DNA of 64,000 bases, taken from the NCBI GenBank assembly GCA_037974665.1, contig CM075764.1, positions 91,208,825 through 91,272,824 of the forward strand, written 5' to 3'. The notes beneath the pieces are model-generated. The model searched no databases. It was not told the origin of the DNA and saw only the letters and a list, made by a program, of their open reading frames with translations. The translations under genes and the position numbers were made by a program. This document shows, in pieces, positions 24,502 to 36,277 of this stretch (its first letter is position 1; each line of letters begins with the position of its first letter). This stretch comes from Ehretia macrophylla. Taxonomy: Eukaryota; Streptophyta; Magnoliopsida; Boraginales; Ehretiaceae.

Positions 24502-27500
24502 TCATAAAGGAATATGAGAATCTCTTCCTACCATGTTTCTAAATCTACATCGTGGTGCATTGTGACCAATCTTCTCACAATAAGTGCATCTCTTAAATGA
24601 TCCTCTTGATGTTGAGGCTACATGCCAAGAGGATGATGCTTTGACAAAATGATTTTGAGAATCTTTTTGATGTGGCTTATAACCAATTCTTTTTTTGTCA
24701 ATTTGTACTTTTTGTGATTCTTTTAATAATGGATAGACGATTGAGGATTGAGAGCCTTTCACAAAGATAGTTTTTGAGAACTTTGGTTTAGAAAATGGCT
24801 CATAGCCAATCCCACCTTTGTCAAATGGTAATTTTTGGAAGCCAAAGATTTCGTCCAAGGTCTTTTTCCCTTTGAAAATCTAGCAAGATCATTTTGTAAA
24901 TGAAGAACTTGTTTTTCAAAATCTTTGATCTCTAATTCATTTTTGAACTTTAAATGATAGTACTCACAAATCTATTTGGTAAAAGTATCATTTTCATCTC
25001 TAAGCTCTTTAATTTCTTTTTGAAGTTCATCATTTTCTTTTTGAAGATTCTTTACTTTTAAGTGTGCAAGAATAAAACTATCATGTAGTTTTGAAAATTT
25101 ATTTGTTAGTTCCTCAAAAGTACATTCATCATCATTAGAAGAAGAAGAAGAAGATTTATCACAAGACGAAGAAGTTACCTCATCATCCCTAGCCATAAAA
25201 CACACAAAGTCGGCCACTTCAGTTTCGTTTCCACTTTCATCATCGGTTGATATATCATCCTTAACACAAGCCTTCATTGTCTTTTGCTTCCTTTTGATCA
25301 ATTTTGGACACTTTACTTTGATGTGTCCCGGCTTGTCACTATTGAAACACTTAATCTCCTCTTTGGTCTTCTCCATTTTTTTTTAACCTTCTTTTGACTT
25401 TGTTATTAATGGGCTCTCCTTTCTTCATCTTTTTGTATTTCAAGAATTTCTTAAAATTCTTTGCAAGGAGTGCAAGCTTATCAAGATCACTATCCTCTTT
25501 ATCTTCATCACTTGATTGAGATTGAGTAATGAGGGCAAGTGATTTCCTTGTCTTCTTTTCTTCCTCATCTCGTTCTTTCTCTTGATTCAATATAAGTTCC
25601 TTCGTCTCAAGGTTGCAAATGAGCTCATGCACCTTCAACTTGGAGAGATCAGTTGATTCTCTAATTGATGTCACCTTTGGTTTGTATTCTTTTGGAAAGA
25701 CCATGAGAATCTTCTGGTTGAGTTCTTCATTTGGATACTTCTTTCCGAGAGCACTCAAGTTGTTTACAATTTTGGAAAATCTTTGATGCATTTCGTTAGT
25801 GATTCTCCAGCCTACATACGAAACAATTCATACTCATGGATATGAATATCAATTTTGGTATTCTTCACTTGAGACATCCCTTGATAAGACATATGTAACA
25901 TCTCCCAAATCTTGTGAGCGGTTTCACATTGACTTACACGACTATACTCAGTTTCGTTTAGAGCACAATAGAGGATATTCTTTGCTCTTGAGTTCTTGGT
26001 CATCATGTTAATGTCTTGATCTGTGAGACCCCGTACCAAGCCAGTATAGAGCCCATATGCATTTTATAACATTTCGTACATTTTTGCATCATTTAATATG
26101 TATTTATATTAACTAATATGCATTTATATCGTTTTAAATGCCCATGTCTCGTTTAGCGTGCATTTAAATTTAGTTACGTGTCTTTGAGTAATTTAGGTAA
26201 CGTAGATAATAATTAAATCTATTGCATCACACTAGCAACCAATTAGTTAAAAACCAACTAGAAATAGGCTAGTTGAAGGGCAAGGTGGACTTTTGGAACT
26301 TTAGATATTTACTCACCTAACAAATCTAACAAAACACACACATACACCACATACACATACAAAAACACTACACACACATATTAGAAAACACATACACACA
26401 CATCAGATCACACAACACACACCACACGATCAAGAGAAGAAAGAGAAGGAAAAAGAAAGAAAGAGGAGAAGAAGAAGAAAACAAGGATCTCCAAGCCAAG
26501 TTCAAGCTTCTCTTTGCATCTCCTAGCTAAATTTAACACATATCTTGCTTTCTCTAGCTCCTAGAACTCAAGAACAAGGTGAGGGAAGTTTTCTAAATGT
26601 TTTGTAAGAACATATAAAGCATGATGATGAGTATATGTTAGCTTGTTTCATGTATTTGAACTTAGCTTGTTCATCTAGGGTTTCAAGAATTAGTTGTATT
26701 GCTATTCTCGTTTTGAACTTGCCTTTGGAACTTGTGGTTGATTATGATACGTTATGGCATTAGTTATGTGAAATAATTCATGGGTAAGATATGCTTGAGT
26801 TGTTGGTAGATAGGAATAAAGGAAATTAGAGTTTTGAACTTGGGTGCCAAGTTGAATGTTTGTAGAAGTTGGTGTTGTTCTTGAGTTGTGTGATAATAGG
26901 AGCTAGAAAACTTGTGGTTTAATGTTGTTTAAGGTTGAATTAAGTTGCCTACATGGTTTGAGCTTGAAAGAATGAGTTTGGAGCAAGAAAAACAAGTAAA
27001 AACGATGCGTTTCGGTCAAATCCAGTCGATCCGGTCGACTCTAGTCGACAGGATCAGTTGTCCGGATATTATTGGTCAAGATCCGGTCGACTCCAGTCGT
27101 CCGGATTAGTCAAGAAGATGATTTTCAGCTTTACGCAACATTTTTCTAAAGCCCATATCTCACTCGATTCAACTCCGAATTGCATTCCATTTGATTCTAG
27201 AACTATTTACATTCGATAAGCTTCGATTCTAGACTAAAATAAGAGTATTTGGAGTTTGGGAAAGTAGGAAAATTAACCTCCTAAGTTATGCTAATGTAGA
27301 AGCATTGGAGTTGCTTGGTGTACCTAGTGTATGCTATTGGTAGGTGTTGTTGTTTAAATAGCCACTTGCAAGTCCTCATTATTATGTCTTAATACTAAAT
27401 GACCTTGTAAACAAAATGTTTATATGAATATTTATTGTGCTATTGGTAATTACAAATACATTTGAATTGTTTAAGCGTGTCGGTTGCAACCATTAATGAA

Positions 27501-28619
27501 TGCTGTAGTAACGAGACCTCCGGGCAGCAACGAGGTAGCCAGTATATCTCGCCTACCGAGGTAGTAACGAGACCTCCAGTCAGAGGTAGAGCTTGCTGGT
27601 ATATCTTGCCTACCAAAGTATTTAATTCTTCTTTTTCAAGACTCATTGATCCTCCTACAGGTCGGGACCCAATGATATCTTGAAAGAATTGGGTTATTTA
27701 AATGTTATTAAAACTTGATTGTATATCTTGCATTTTCGTTCGAATATTCTTATGTGCATGGCATGATTTCTCGAACTGTTTACGAAAAGATAAAACATTT
27801 GTGAAAACCCTTCATATTTCATCCTCACTGAGCTATATGCAAGATTAGTTCACCCCTCTTTTCCACAATTACAGGTTATTCGGGGCTGGAGCTTGAGAGT
27901 AGTTGCTCGTTTGGTTAACCTTTTTGTTGTAATAGAATGAGCTAGGCTTGTGATTTATCTGATGTATTAATCTTGAGGACACTTAATTATATAACTTACT
28001 TGATACCTTACTCTTTCGAAGCTTAGTTGTAGCAGTTGGACCTGTGTGAAGTAACTTAGAGGACCCAGGTCTTGTAAACTTGTATTTGGTGGTTGTAATA
28101 TTATCTATTAGTAATGAAATTTGTATAATGTTTGTTATTGGATCTGGTGTATTACATAGTTTGATGTTTTATTTTATGGCTAATAGTGTTCAGGCTATTG
28201 TCTTGTACCTTAACAGATTTAGGTGGAGTGATCTTCCTAAGCCCGTAGCATCATGATCCCAGAACGCTTGAGGACTTGTAAGCTTAAATTTTAACTCTTT
28301 GTCATTATTATGGTGTCAGAGACCGTTTTAACAATTAAGAAAATGGGGTCGTGACATGATCATTGAACTCACTTCATTCCTTGGGCACTTGGATGGTTTT
28401 GACTCTCTCCACTCCACTTGAACTTGAACCGTCTTTGACCGTCACCTCCTTCATTGGAACGTAAGGGTCATCTTCTACCAATTACCATAGAGCATAGTCA
28501 ACAGATTGTATGTATGTCTCCATCTTGTTCTTCCAATAATTAAAATTGGTACCTACAAACAATAGAGGCCTATTAGTGGAGTAACCTTCAAAGTAAGGAG
28601 AAGTAGTATTGTTTGCCAT
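24502..28619 (-). pseudogene. Sirevirus unit 2 gag, split by a solo LTR
   Basis: Gag starts at 28619 (MANNTTSPYFEGYS-like), is interrupted at 28357 by a nested LTR and resumes at 26021 with TKNSRAKNILYCALNETEYSRVSQ. The 26039-25351 part matches unit 1. The first zinc knuckle reads CFNSDKPGHIKVKC, losing a cysteine where unit 1 keeps it. The second knuckle near 24560 (CTYCEKIGHNAPRC) is intact here but damaged in unit 1. A coiled-coil region lies at 25150-24970. Stops and frame breaks are frequent. Confidence 0.88.
26022..28356 (+). mobile_element. Nested solo LTR, 2335 bp
   Basis: The insertion starts TGTGAGACCCCGTACC and ends GGGGTCGTGACA. TGATC is repeated at 26017-26021 and 28357-28361, and unit 1 has the unbroken target at 16299-16303. 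No ORF is meaningful; the frames at 27440-27683 come from an imperfect tandem repeat (about 27505-27620, with CGAGACCTCC and GGTAGAG motifs). The end GTCGTGACA is like that of long gypsy (Tekay/Del) LTRs, which suggests plus orientation; that assignment is inferred. A CCGGTCGACT cluster lies at 27031-27092. Confidence 0.83.
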
Positions 28620-28661
28620 TTATCTTTACTTTGCTAGATGTTAAGCTATATGCAAAGTCCT

Positions 28662-28675
28662 AGCTCTTGATACCA
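28662..28675 (-). other. Primer-binding site of Sirevirus unit 2
   Basis: On the minus strand it reads TGGTATCAAGAGCT, 2 nt from the LTR, identical to that of unit 1. Confidence 0.8.
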
Positions 28676-28677
28676 CT

Positions 28678-29899
28678 TGTTATCCCTTAATTGAACCTAA
28701 GAGGGGAGGGAAGGGGGGGAGGGGGTGAATTAGGTTATATATGCAATACTACTACTTTTTCGATTAGACAATATACTAGTAATAATTAATCAAAAACACT
28801 CTTAAGCAAATATGCACTATAGCAATAGAAATTGTAAGTGAGGTAATTTATCAAACACTTGGTGTGCAGAAAATAATGCAAAAAAAGAGTTGAGAGAAAG
28901 AGATTGCAAATCGCGATTTAGCGTGGTTCAGCCCCTGCCTAAATCCACAACCTAAGCTCCCCGCATAAGATTTCAACAATTTTCACTATGGTGACTCTTC
29001 AAATGTTGGTGAGTCCACAAACCAATTACAGTGGTAGTTCAAGCTTTTACAATAAAAAAATCTCTTCTCAATACAAAGCTTCAACCCCAACACCTTCGAC
29101 AAGGAATTCCTTCTTTTTAAAGTGTTTAACTCTCTCTTTTTGATAAGTGTTTGAGATTAACAATAAAAGTTCTCTTTTAGGGTAGATGAATACAATGAAT
29201 GCTTCTCTCAATATTGCTCACTAATTCTTGCTCAAGTATTGCACAATGATGATTCAAAAATAAATATAGTGTTAGAAAACAAGAGTAATTGCTTTGAAAG
29301 TTTGCAGTTGATAAAGTTTAATAGAGGCTGAAATGTGTGCATTTAATGCTCTCCAACGTTCATAAAACAGCTCTATTTTAAAATAGCGTTTTTGGCCCGA
29401 CCAGTCGACCCCTGCTCCACTGGTCGACGGGTGGAGATACCCTCGTCCAGTGGAGAGGTCTCGGGCGGACGATCCCTTGAGCACCGATCGACCGGTTGCC
29501 ATAGGGTCGTCTAGTTTGCTCAAGGTTGCCAGGAATTGGGTTTTTATTTTTGAAATGTTTCTTTTAAGCGTCTTTTGTAAAACCTTTTTCAAATGCTTCA
29601 AAAACGACTTTTGAGAATCATCATTGAGCATATACCATTTGCAAGACCCAAATCCCGATCAAGTCCCAACAGATACCCCTTATGACTTCCGTCTCCATCC
29701 TTATAGCTCTATCTTCATTTATTCGATTATTTATCTTTTATTGAGTTGATGGATGATCTTTTTTCTTCTGTAGCTTGATGGACTTGGAATCCGGAGACAA
29801 CCTTGATTCATCTTATTCATGCACACTTAAACAAACTCATTAGACATAATCGTGGTTTGTTATCATCAAAACCAAGATTAAAATCCTTTTAGGCTAACA
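28678..29899 (-). repeat. 5' LTR of Sirevirus unit 2, 1222 bp
   Basis: It runs TGTTAGCC (29899) to AACA (28678) on the minus strand and is uninterrupted. It matches the central LTR except for point changes and a G-rich insertion near 28705. GC-rich GTCGAC-containing motifs lie at 29398-29505. The five bases outside it (CTATT) have no clear partner at the other end of the block, because unit 1 has lost its 3' LTR. Confidence 0.87.
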
Positions 29900-29961
29900 C
29901 TATTTGATACTTTTTGGCAAAATAATGACATCACAACAACCTTGGGGAGCCAAAATAGCAC

Positions 29962-30009
29962 ATAGTCTCCATTTTCTTCAACAAATTTGTTGAAGAAAAT
30001 GGAGACTAT
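29962..30009. repeat. Perfect 48-bp palindrome
   Basis: The sequence from 29962 to 30009 equals its own reverse complement, centred on AAATTT. It resembles the centre of the Harbinger-like MITE at 31861-32380 (near 32010-32050), so it is likely the middle of a related, decayed MITE whose ends I could not fix. Confidence 0.85.
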
Positions 30010-31860
30010 ACAAGAAGACAAAAACTTTTTAAAAAAAATTGCATGTGATGATCTAACAAAGTCAGATCGTCAAATCTATAAAAAAAAAGTTATAGAAAAA
30101 TTCAGAAAAATATTAGACAAGAAAACAAATAAAAAAAAACCCAACAAATTCTGACAATAGAGCCGTTTGAATATCTGCAAAGCTGGAAAAAAAAATTGAA
30201 CTGTTGAAATTTTCATATATATGCAAGCAAATCTAGAAAAAAAAAATGCCATCAACAAATTCACAAATCTTTCAACACATATCACAAATCTTTCAACATA
30301 CCAAAGATTTGAAACAAAAAGCACTTGTTTTTTCAACAAACAGAACAAAAGGTAAACATAGAGAGAAAAAAAATTATGGTGGTGGAGGGGGGAGGCATCG
30401 CTGCAGTAGGAAAGGGAAGGGGGTGGTGATGAGGGTGGAGGCGGCGGGGGCAACGGGTAAGGGAAGGGGGTGGAAACTGTGGGGAAAAAGGGAAGAGGTA
30501 GGGGCAACAGGGAAGGGAAAGGGAAAGGGAAATGGAAATAGGAGGGGAGGGGAGGGGAGGGGAGGGGTAGGGTGGGGGGCGGCGCTGGGGGCAGTGGCGA
30601 AGGGTAAGGGAAAGGGTTGGTGTGAGGGGGAAAGGGGGGCTTTTATAGTTAGGGTTAATTTTTTTATAATTAGATTTTTTAATTAAGGTTTTGTATTTAG
30701 GGTTTTTTAATTAGACTTTTTTTTTTTAATTATGGTTTTGTATTTTATTTTTTAGTTTAGTTTTTTTGGTTTCGTAAACTTTTTTAGTTTTTATAGTTTT
30801 TTTATTTAATGTTTTTTGTTTATTTTTTTTTAGTTTAGGTTATTTTTCAATTGTAATTAAACTTTTTTTATTGTTATATTTTATATGTTTTTTTTAGTTT
30901 TAATTTTTTTAAATTATAATTATAGGATTTTTTTATAGTTGTAATTAGGCTTTTTTTGTTTAAATTAGGCACTTATATTTTTTTTAAATATAGTTTTATT
31001 TATTAGTTTTTATTAGTATATGTTTAAATAAATCAATCTAACTATCCTTTTTTCCTTTTTATGGATTAGCAACTATGGAATGTATAGACGGAATTTTGAG
31101 GGGTCGCAATTTCACGCATGAAGAAGAGAAGGCTTTATGCCGAGCTTAAATTTCGAGGGGTGGCAATTTAAATAAATATATGTTTTTATTATATTAGTTT
31201 GAACACGAGTTTTTTTAATATTAATACAAATTCATATTACAATTTGAGAATGCATAATGAGATTACAAATTTAGATTTCCAATGGATGTCGTTCGAATAA
31301 GAGATTTGAGATTAAATTAATAAATTAAATTAATTTACAAATTGAATAAAATAAAGAAGAAAAAAACAAATATAAACGTAACACACGATAAAAAAAATTA
31401 ATTAATGGGTAAATTTAATTAGGGTTTTTAATTAAGATTTTTTTTACGTAGGGTTTTTTTTTTAATTAGAGATTTTTAATTAGTTTTTTTCATTTAATTA
31501 TGTAATTAAACATAATCCTAATTTTTTAAATGTTATCTTCGTCGTAATTTATTTATTTTTTTGTTGAAATATTCGTTAAAAAAGTTGAGATAATCTAAAT
31601 AATAATTAATTAAAAAAAAGTAACATACAAGAAAAAATAACACATAATCAAATTATTGTGTAAAATTAAAATTAACACAATATACATACTCTATAAAATT
31701 GAGACAATCACTAGGGATTTTTTTTTTTTATCTTGGTCTCTAAAAGATTTTTTTTGCATTGATCTCTAAGTGGGTCTCTAAAATTGATTTTAGTTTTTAT
31801 ATAGGTCTCTAAAATGATAGATAGAGACCCATTATAGAGACTTCATTGAGAATAGCCTTA
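30010..31860. other. Low-complexity spacer with a G-rich tract
   Basis: No gene is supported. From 30380 to 30640 the plus strand is strongly G-rich (GGGGAG repeats at 30541-30565, many GGG runs); ORFs there (30076-30507, 30246-30686) are compositional. From 30650 to 31700 it is T- or A-rich. Sequence at 31735-31857 (TCTCTAAAA repeats) resembles one end of the Harbinger-like MITE family and abuts the next element at TTA. Confidence 0.6.
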
Positions 31861-32380
31861 AGCCCATCCTCAACAAGGGTTCTAAAACACAATAATTATA
31901 ACTTTTTAGCAAATATAGAGATTTTTGAAGAAAAAATGCAACACTAATGGTAGATATAGAGCCCCAAATTTAAATTTTTATCATATTTCAACAAATGTGG
32001 AGCTTGGACTCCATTTTTTTTAACAGATTTGTTAAAAAAAATGGAGCCCCAAAAAAAAGACAAAAAATTATAGAGCCCACATAGGTCTCTTTCAAATCAG
32101 ATTTGACCACATAGATCTCTTTCAAATCAGATTTGACCACATAGATCTCTTCAACAAATTAGATTTGATATTATTAAAAAAAAAAATTGGCTGAATAAGA
32201 AAATAGAAGGGGCTACAGGTCCCACCATAAATTCTTAAATTTAGAGTCCCTCACTGAAGATAAATTTTTTTTTAAACTCCCTAAAAAACACATAAAACTT
32301 TAAATAAGACTCTAAAAAATAAAAAAAATCTAAATTTATTTTTAAAATCTCACAATTTAAAACCTTTATTAAAGATGGCC
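31861..32380. mobile_element. Harbinger-like MITE, 520 bp
   Basis: TTA flanks both ends (31858-31860 and 32381-32383). The left end AGCCCATCCTCAACAAGGG pairs imperfectly with the complement of the right end (GGCCATCTTTAATAAAGG), a Harbinger-type terminus. The centre near 32010-32050 is a near palindrome. No ORF. Confidence 0.7.
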
Positions 32381-32630
32381 TTAAACCCGACTTTTATGAG
32401 CCACTCTCACTTATATGGACCCCATACACTTTTTATTTTTTATTTTTAACCGTCCCACATCAATCGGTTTACAAAACATTAATCTTGATTAGACACTACC
32501 GGATTGAACCTTCAATCAAACTGTCCTCTCGCATGAGGCTGGGCTATTAGAAGAAACATCCCCTAAATCATCTTCTCCACAAGGGTTTGGCACTAGTGCA
32601 GACCTTCCACGGTTGCCGTTCCTCCCCACA

Positions 32631-32637
32631 TATATAA
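32631..32637 (+). promoter_or_regulatory. TATA box of the plus-strand F-box copy
   Basis: TATATAA lies 84 bp before the family ATG at 32721, at a conserved place just after CCTCCCCACA. The spacing suits a plant core promoter with a short leader. Use is not shown. Confidence 0.5.
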
Positions 32638-32720
32638 GCAGCAGCAGCAAATCAAGTTGGCGTTTCTGTTCACAAGCCAAAACCCAGAAAAAAAATTATC
32701 ACTCTCTCTTGGGGTCGGGG

Positions 32721-35700
32721 ATGTCATCGCTTGCAAGACCTGTGGCCATAAGCGCCAACGACCTTCAAATGACATTGATAGGCTTACCAACTTGCCAGAA
32801 TCGGTTCTTTTTCACATTCTCTCGCTTCTTCCAACAAAAGACACTGTGGCCACCAGCTTACTGTCAACAAGGTGGAGAAATCTCTGGAAAAATATCCATA
32901 ATCTCATTTTCAATGATAATACCTGCCGGTTCCGTCGACCAGCTACTAACGAAAGGAACATCAAATTTGCACATTTTGTTTACAAGGTTTTGTTATTACT
33001 CAATCAACAAACTATAGACATGTTTTGTCTTAAGATTGAGAAATATTGTGAGGTGTATGATGTTACTACTTGGATAACCACTGCAATTGCTAGGAATCTG
33101 AAAGTGCTTGAGTTTAGTTTGAGTGGTGTCAACCCCCGCATTAAGTTGCCGTGTAGTCTTTTCACTTGCAAGACTCTAGAGGTTCTTGTTTTAGAGGGTA
33201 GGATGATTAGTCTCAATGTCCCAAGCTTGGTTTGTCTTCCAAATCTCAAAACCCTTCGTCTCAGATTTGTGAGGTACCAATGCGATGAATCTGTACGCAA
33301 GCTTATATCTGGCTGTTCATCGCTCGAGACTCTTTATATTCAAAGACATCTATATGATGATGTGGTCACATTTACCATATCTTCTCCAACATTGAGAAAT
33401 TTCACTTTCCTATTTTACCCAACACAGCCCTTCTTCCGTAGAGAGATTCACTACAAGCTTGAGATTAATGCTCCTGCACTTGTATACCTTCATCTATCCG
33501 ACTGGTTTTCGGGAGACTTCTCTGTTGAAAACTTATGCTCGTTAGAGAAAGCTGAGCTTTGGAGCAAAAATATAAAAGACGGAGCAAATTTTCCGCTGAT
33601 TTACTATGATCATTACACTAAAGCTGTAGTTGAACTTCTTTAAGGAGTTTATAGCGTCAAGCATCTAACTTTAAGTCTTGATATCATTGAGGTAAACTGC
33701 TAATTTTTGACCTTACATTCTTGTTATTCAAGTGAGTTTGAAAATTTTGTGAATATTTTGCCATTACTGATCTCTTCGACTTATCTTCATGTAATCTCAT
33801 TGTTTTGTAACATTTCGGTAACTGGAAATCATTATGTTCATACAATGCATATCAGAATAATAACCCACGAACCAGACTCATCTCTTGTAAAGACTCGAAA
33901 CTAATGATCAACAACATTCTTGTTTTGCTTCTCTATCCTCTTTAAACTAAGTAGCATATCTGAAATCCTTTGATAATGTTGGCCTTGTTACCTAGTTATG
34001 AATTAGACAAATATAATTCTGATCTGTAACGTATTAATGTAACATTGCTTTACCTATGCTACTCATTGTTACAACTAAATGGCTCTTAAGTGCAAATTTC
34101 TTTTCCAGTTCTAAAGTGGATGCTGAAAGCCATTCCCACAAAATCATAAACATGAACTTTTGTATTCCATTTATCTAATCAATATTTCTCTTGCTTTCTT
34201 TTTTCCTTTTTCATATAGTAAAAGAAGCAATTCTTTGGTAATTTGTTTCATTGCTTATGAAATACCTATCATAGAGGTACCTTTCTTCTTTCTAATGATA
34301 AAATCATTGTCCTGCTTCAGAAGTACAATAACTCCTCAAATAGCTTCCATAAGGTTGTTATATTCCTACTATTTACCACTTCATCTAAAAAAAATTTGGC
34401 ATGTATGATTAGACATTTAAGTAAAACCTGGCTTTTTGTTTTAATCTATTTGAATTTGTGGAGAATGTAGAAAGGTCTAAGAGTAAAATGTTCTGACAGA
34501 CGATTTTATGCATTTGATCATTGGTATTCCGAGAGACATCATTGGAGAGAAATTTCATTAGCATAGGTCACTTGGCATCGTATCAGACAGAGATGTAGCT
34601 GATAAACGGGTAATATTGTTTGTCATATGTTGACCAGACTTATGCGCCACTGTGATTCTACTGGATACCATCTCTTTATTGAGAGAGGGGATGAGAGTTG
34701 GGGAAGACCCAGCAGCACAAGGACATCTCACCATCACAATGCAATTTTTTTGTATAATACCTCCAGCCATTTTCTGTTTTTCAGTTTTTACATCTAATGA
34801 GATGAACCCTGCTGAGTTTTCAAATGATATCCTAAATGCCCACAAGATCTCCGACTTACAACAGCAAAATGATATGCAATGTCTATGTTACTTTTATGAA
34901 TTCTCCATATTTACGTTGTAAATTGAATCCTTGTGAACCATTTTTTAAACGAGGACATCAACTAGCTGGTACAATCAAATTTCCTCTTTTTTCAACCAAA
35001 TATGCAATGGCAAGTTGACAGTCAGGAAGATGGGAATTTCTACAGGCTATCATCTGCCATCGTCTTATACAATATATGAAGAATAACTGTCACATGTTTA
35101 GTCTTTGCAGGAATTTTTTTTTTGATAGAGTAGTCTTTGCAGGATTTTGATGCTACGAAATCCCCAATATATGGAAAAGTACTGGGGATAGCACTCGGTA
35201 ACATGAACGAATCTCTGCATTGATCAGGAGTTATTGGTTCCATTGCACTATGCCATGTAGCTTCTTCACTTGTGCAAGAGTCTGGTTCTTGATTTGTGTG
35301 CTGAAATGATCTTCAGTTTCCCTTCTCTGTCAATCTTAAAGCTTTAGCTTGATATTTAGAATATGCTGTTCTAAGATGTATAATACGGTGTCCTGTGAAG
35401 ATATTGATTCAAGCCTGAGATATAGGCTTTAATACATGAATCAAAACAAATATTTTTCTCTTGACCTTTTAACAGAAAAATTCCCCCTTCAGAGAAGTGA
35501 ATGTCAATCTTTGAATTAATAGATTGTACTTTGAAGTATTTTACATTTTGGAATTTCTTAGTTTAAGAAGTTGTAGGTTAGTTGCTAATTTTTTTATTTG
35601 GATCTGTATATTCATCTGCACATGGTGGATATCCAATTTATATTGTCTCACCTCCTTGTTATTATCGTGTGTAGTATGCTTAAAATTATTAGTTGGGACA

Positions 35701-36277
35701 TAAACGCAGTTTAATTTTTATTTATTCCATGTTCTATTCCTTTTGTGAAGGCTCTTAGCCTTGCAGGTGCATCTCCAAGCTTTCTGAGACTAACTCGATT
35801 GGATGTGAACGTTAAATGCTGTCGTTTGAACATGCTGCTCAAGTTGGTTGAAGGCTTGCATAAATTAGAATCTCTTGGTCAGTAAAAGCCCATTGAGAGA
35901 GAGAGAGAGAGAGGAAAGAGGGGCGGGGGAGGGGATGGTTTTCTTTCTTAATCGACCAACTTCTTAACTTTATGTTGTTGCTATTGTAGGATCAGAATTG
36001 CGAGGCCCCACATGTGACCTGCTGGAGCAAACCTGAAAAAGTTCCTATATGTTTGTTCTCATGCCTCAAAACAATGTTAATGCGTGGATTTGAAGGCCTT
36101 GAAGTTGAACTTGCAATGGTGGCTTTTATTCTGAAGAATTCTAAGATCTTGAGAACAATGACAATAGAGGCTGCCTATTATCTTGACGTTGAGGCTAGAT
36201 TTCAGTTGATTAAGAAGGTATCAGAATTTTCCCGAGGATCTGAAGAATGTGAATTACATTTTCTTGAGTTTGTTTGA
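32721..36277 (+). pseudogene. F-box/LRR/FBD copy with frameshifts and a late stop
   Basis: Model: exon 1 32721-33691, exon 2 35751-35877, exon 3 35990-36277. One base is missing after MSSLARP (near 32740), so the family ATG enters the wrong frame. The F-box frame itself (DRLTNLPESVLFHILSLLPT, WRNLW) is open upstream to 32657 but without an ATG. TAA at 33641-33643 replaces CAA 49 nt before the exon end. Exon 2 lacks 11 nt at its donor, which shifts the frame. Exon 3 has the FBD motifs (TCWSKPEKVPICL, GLEVELAMVAFILKNSKILRTMTIEA), but a missing base near 36250 changes the end to HFLEFV. It is the mirror copy of 10288-6725, with different lesions. Confidence 0.88.

Noticed and set aside
27013-27107. 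SalI-like GTCGAC sites suggesting vector contamination
   Set aside because: The same motifs recur within LTRs with perfect target duplications, so they belong to the genome.
27440-27683. Possible short gene inside the 2335-bp solo LTR
   Set aside because: The frames lie on both strands of an imperfect tandem repeat and have no domain.
30076-30686. Long opposing ORFs of 143 and 146 codons
   Set aside because: They arise from the G-rich tract and give low-complexity proline- or glycine-rich products on both strands.
32613-33017. 134-codon plus-strand ORF starting MPFLPTYISSSS
   Set aside because: It is the shifted frame of F-box exon 1. The same shadow frame appears in other copies at 10278, 44452, 58180 and 62970.
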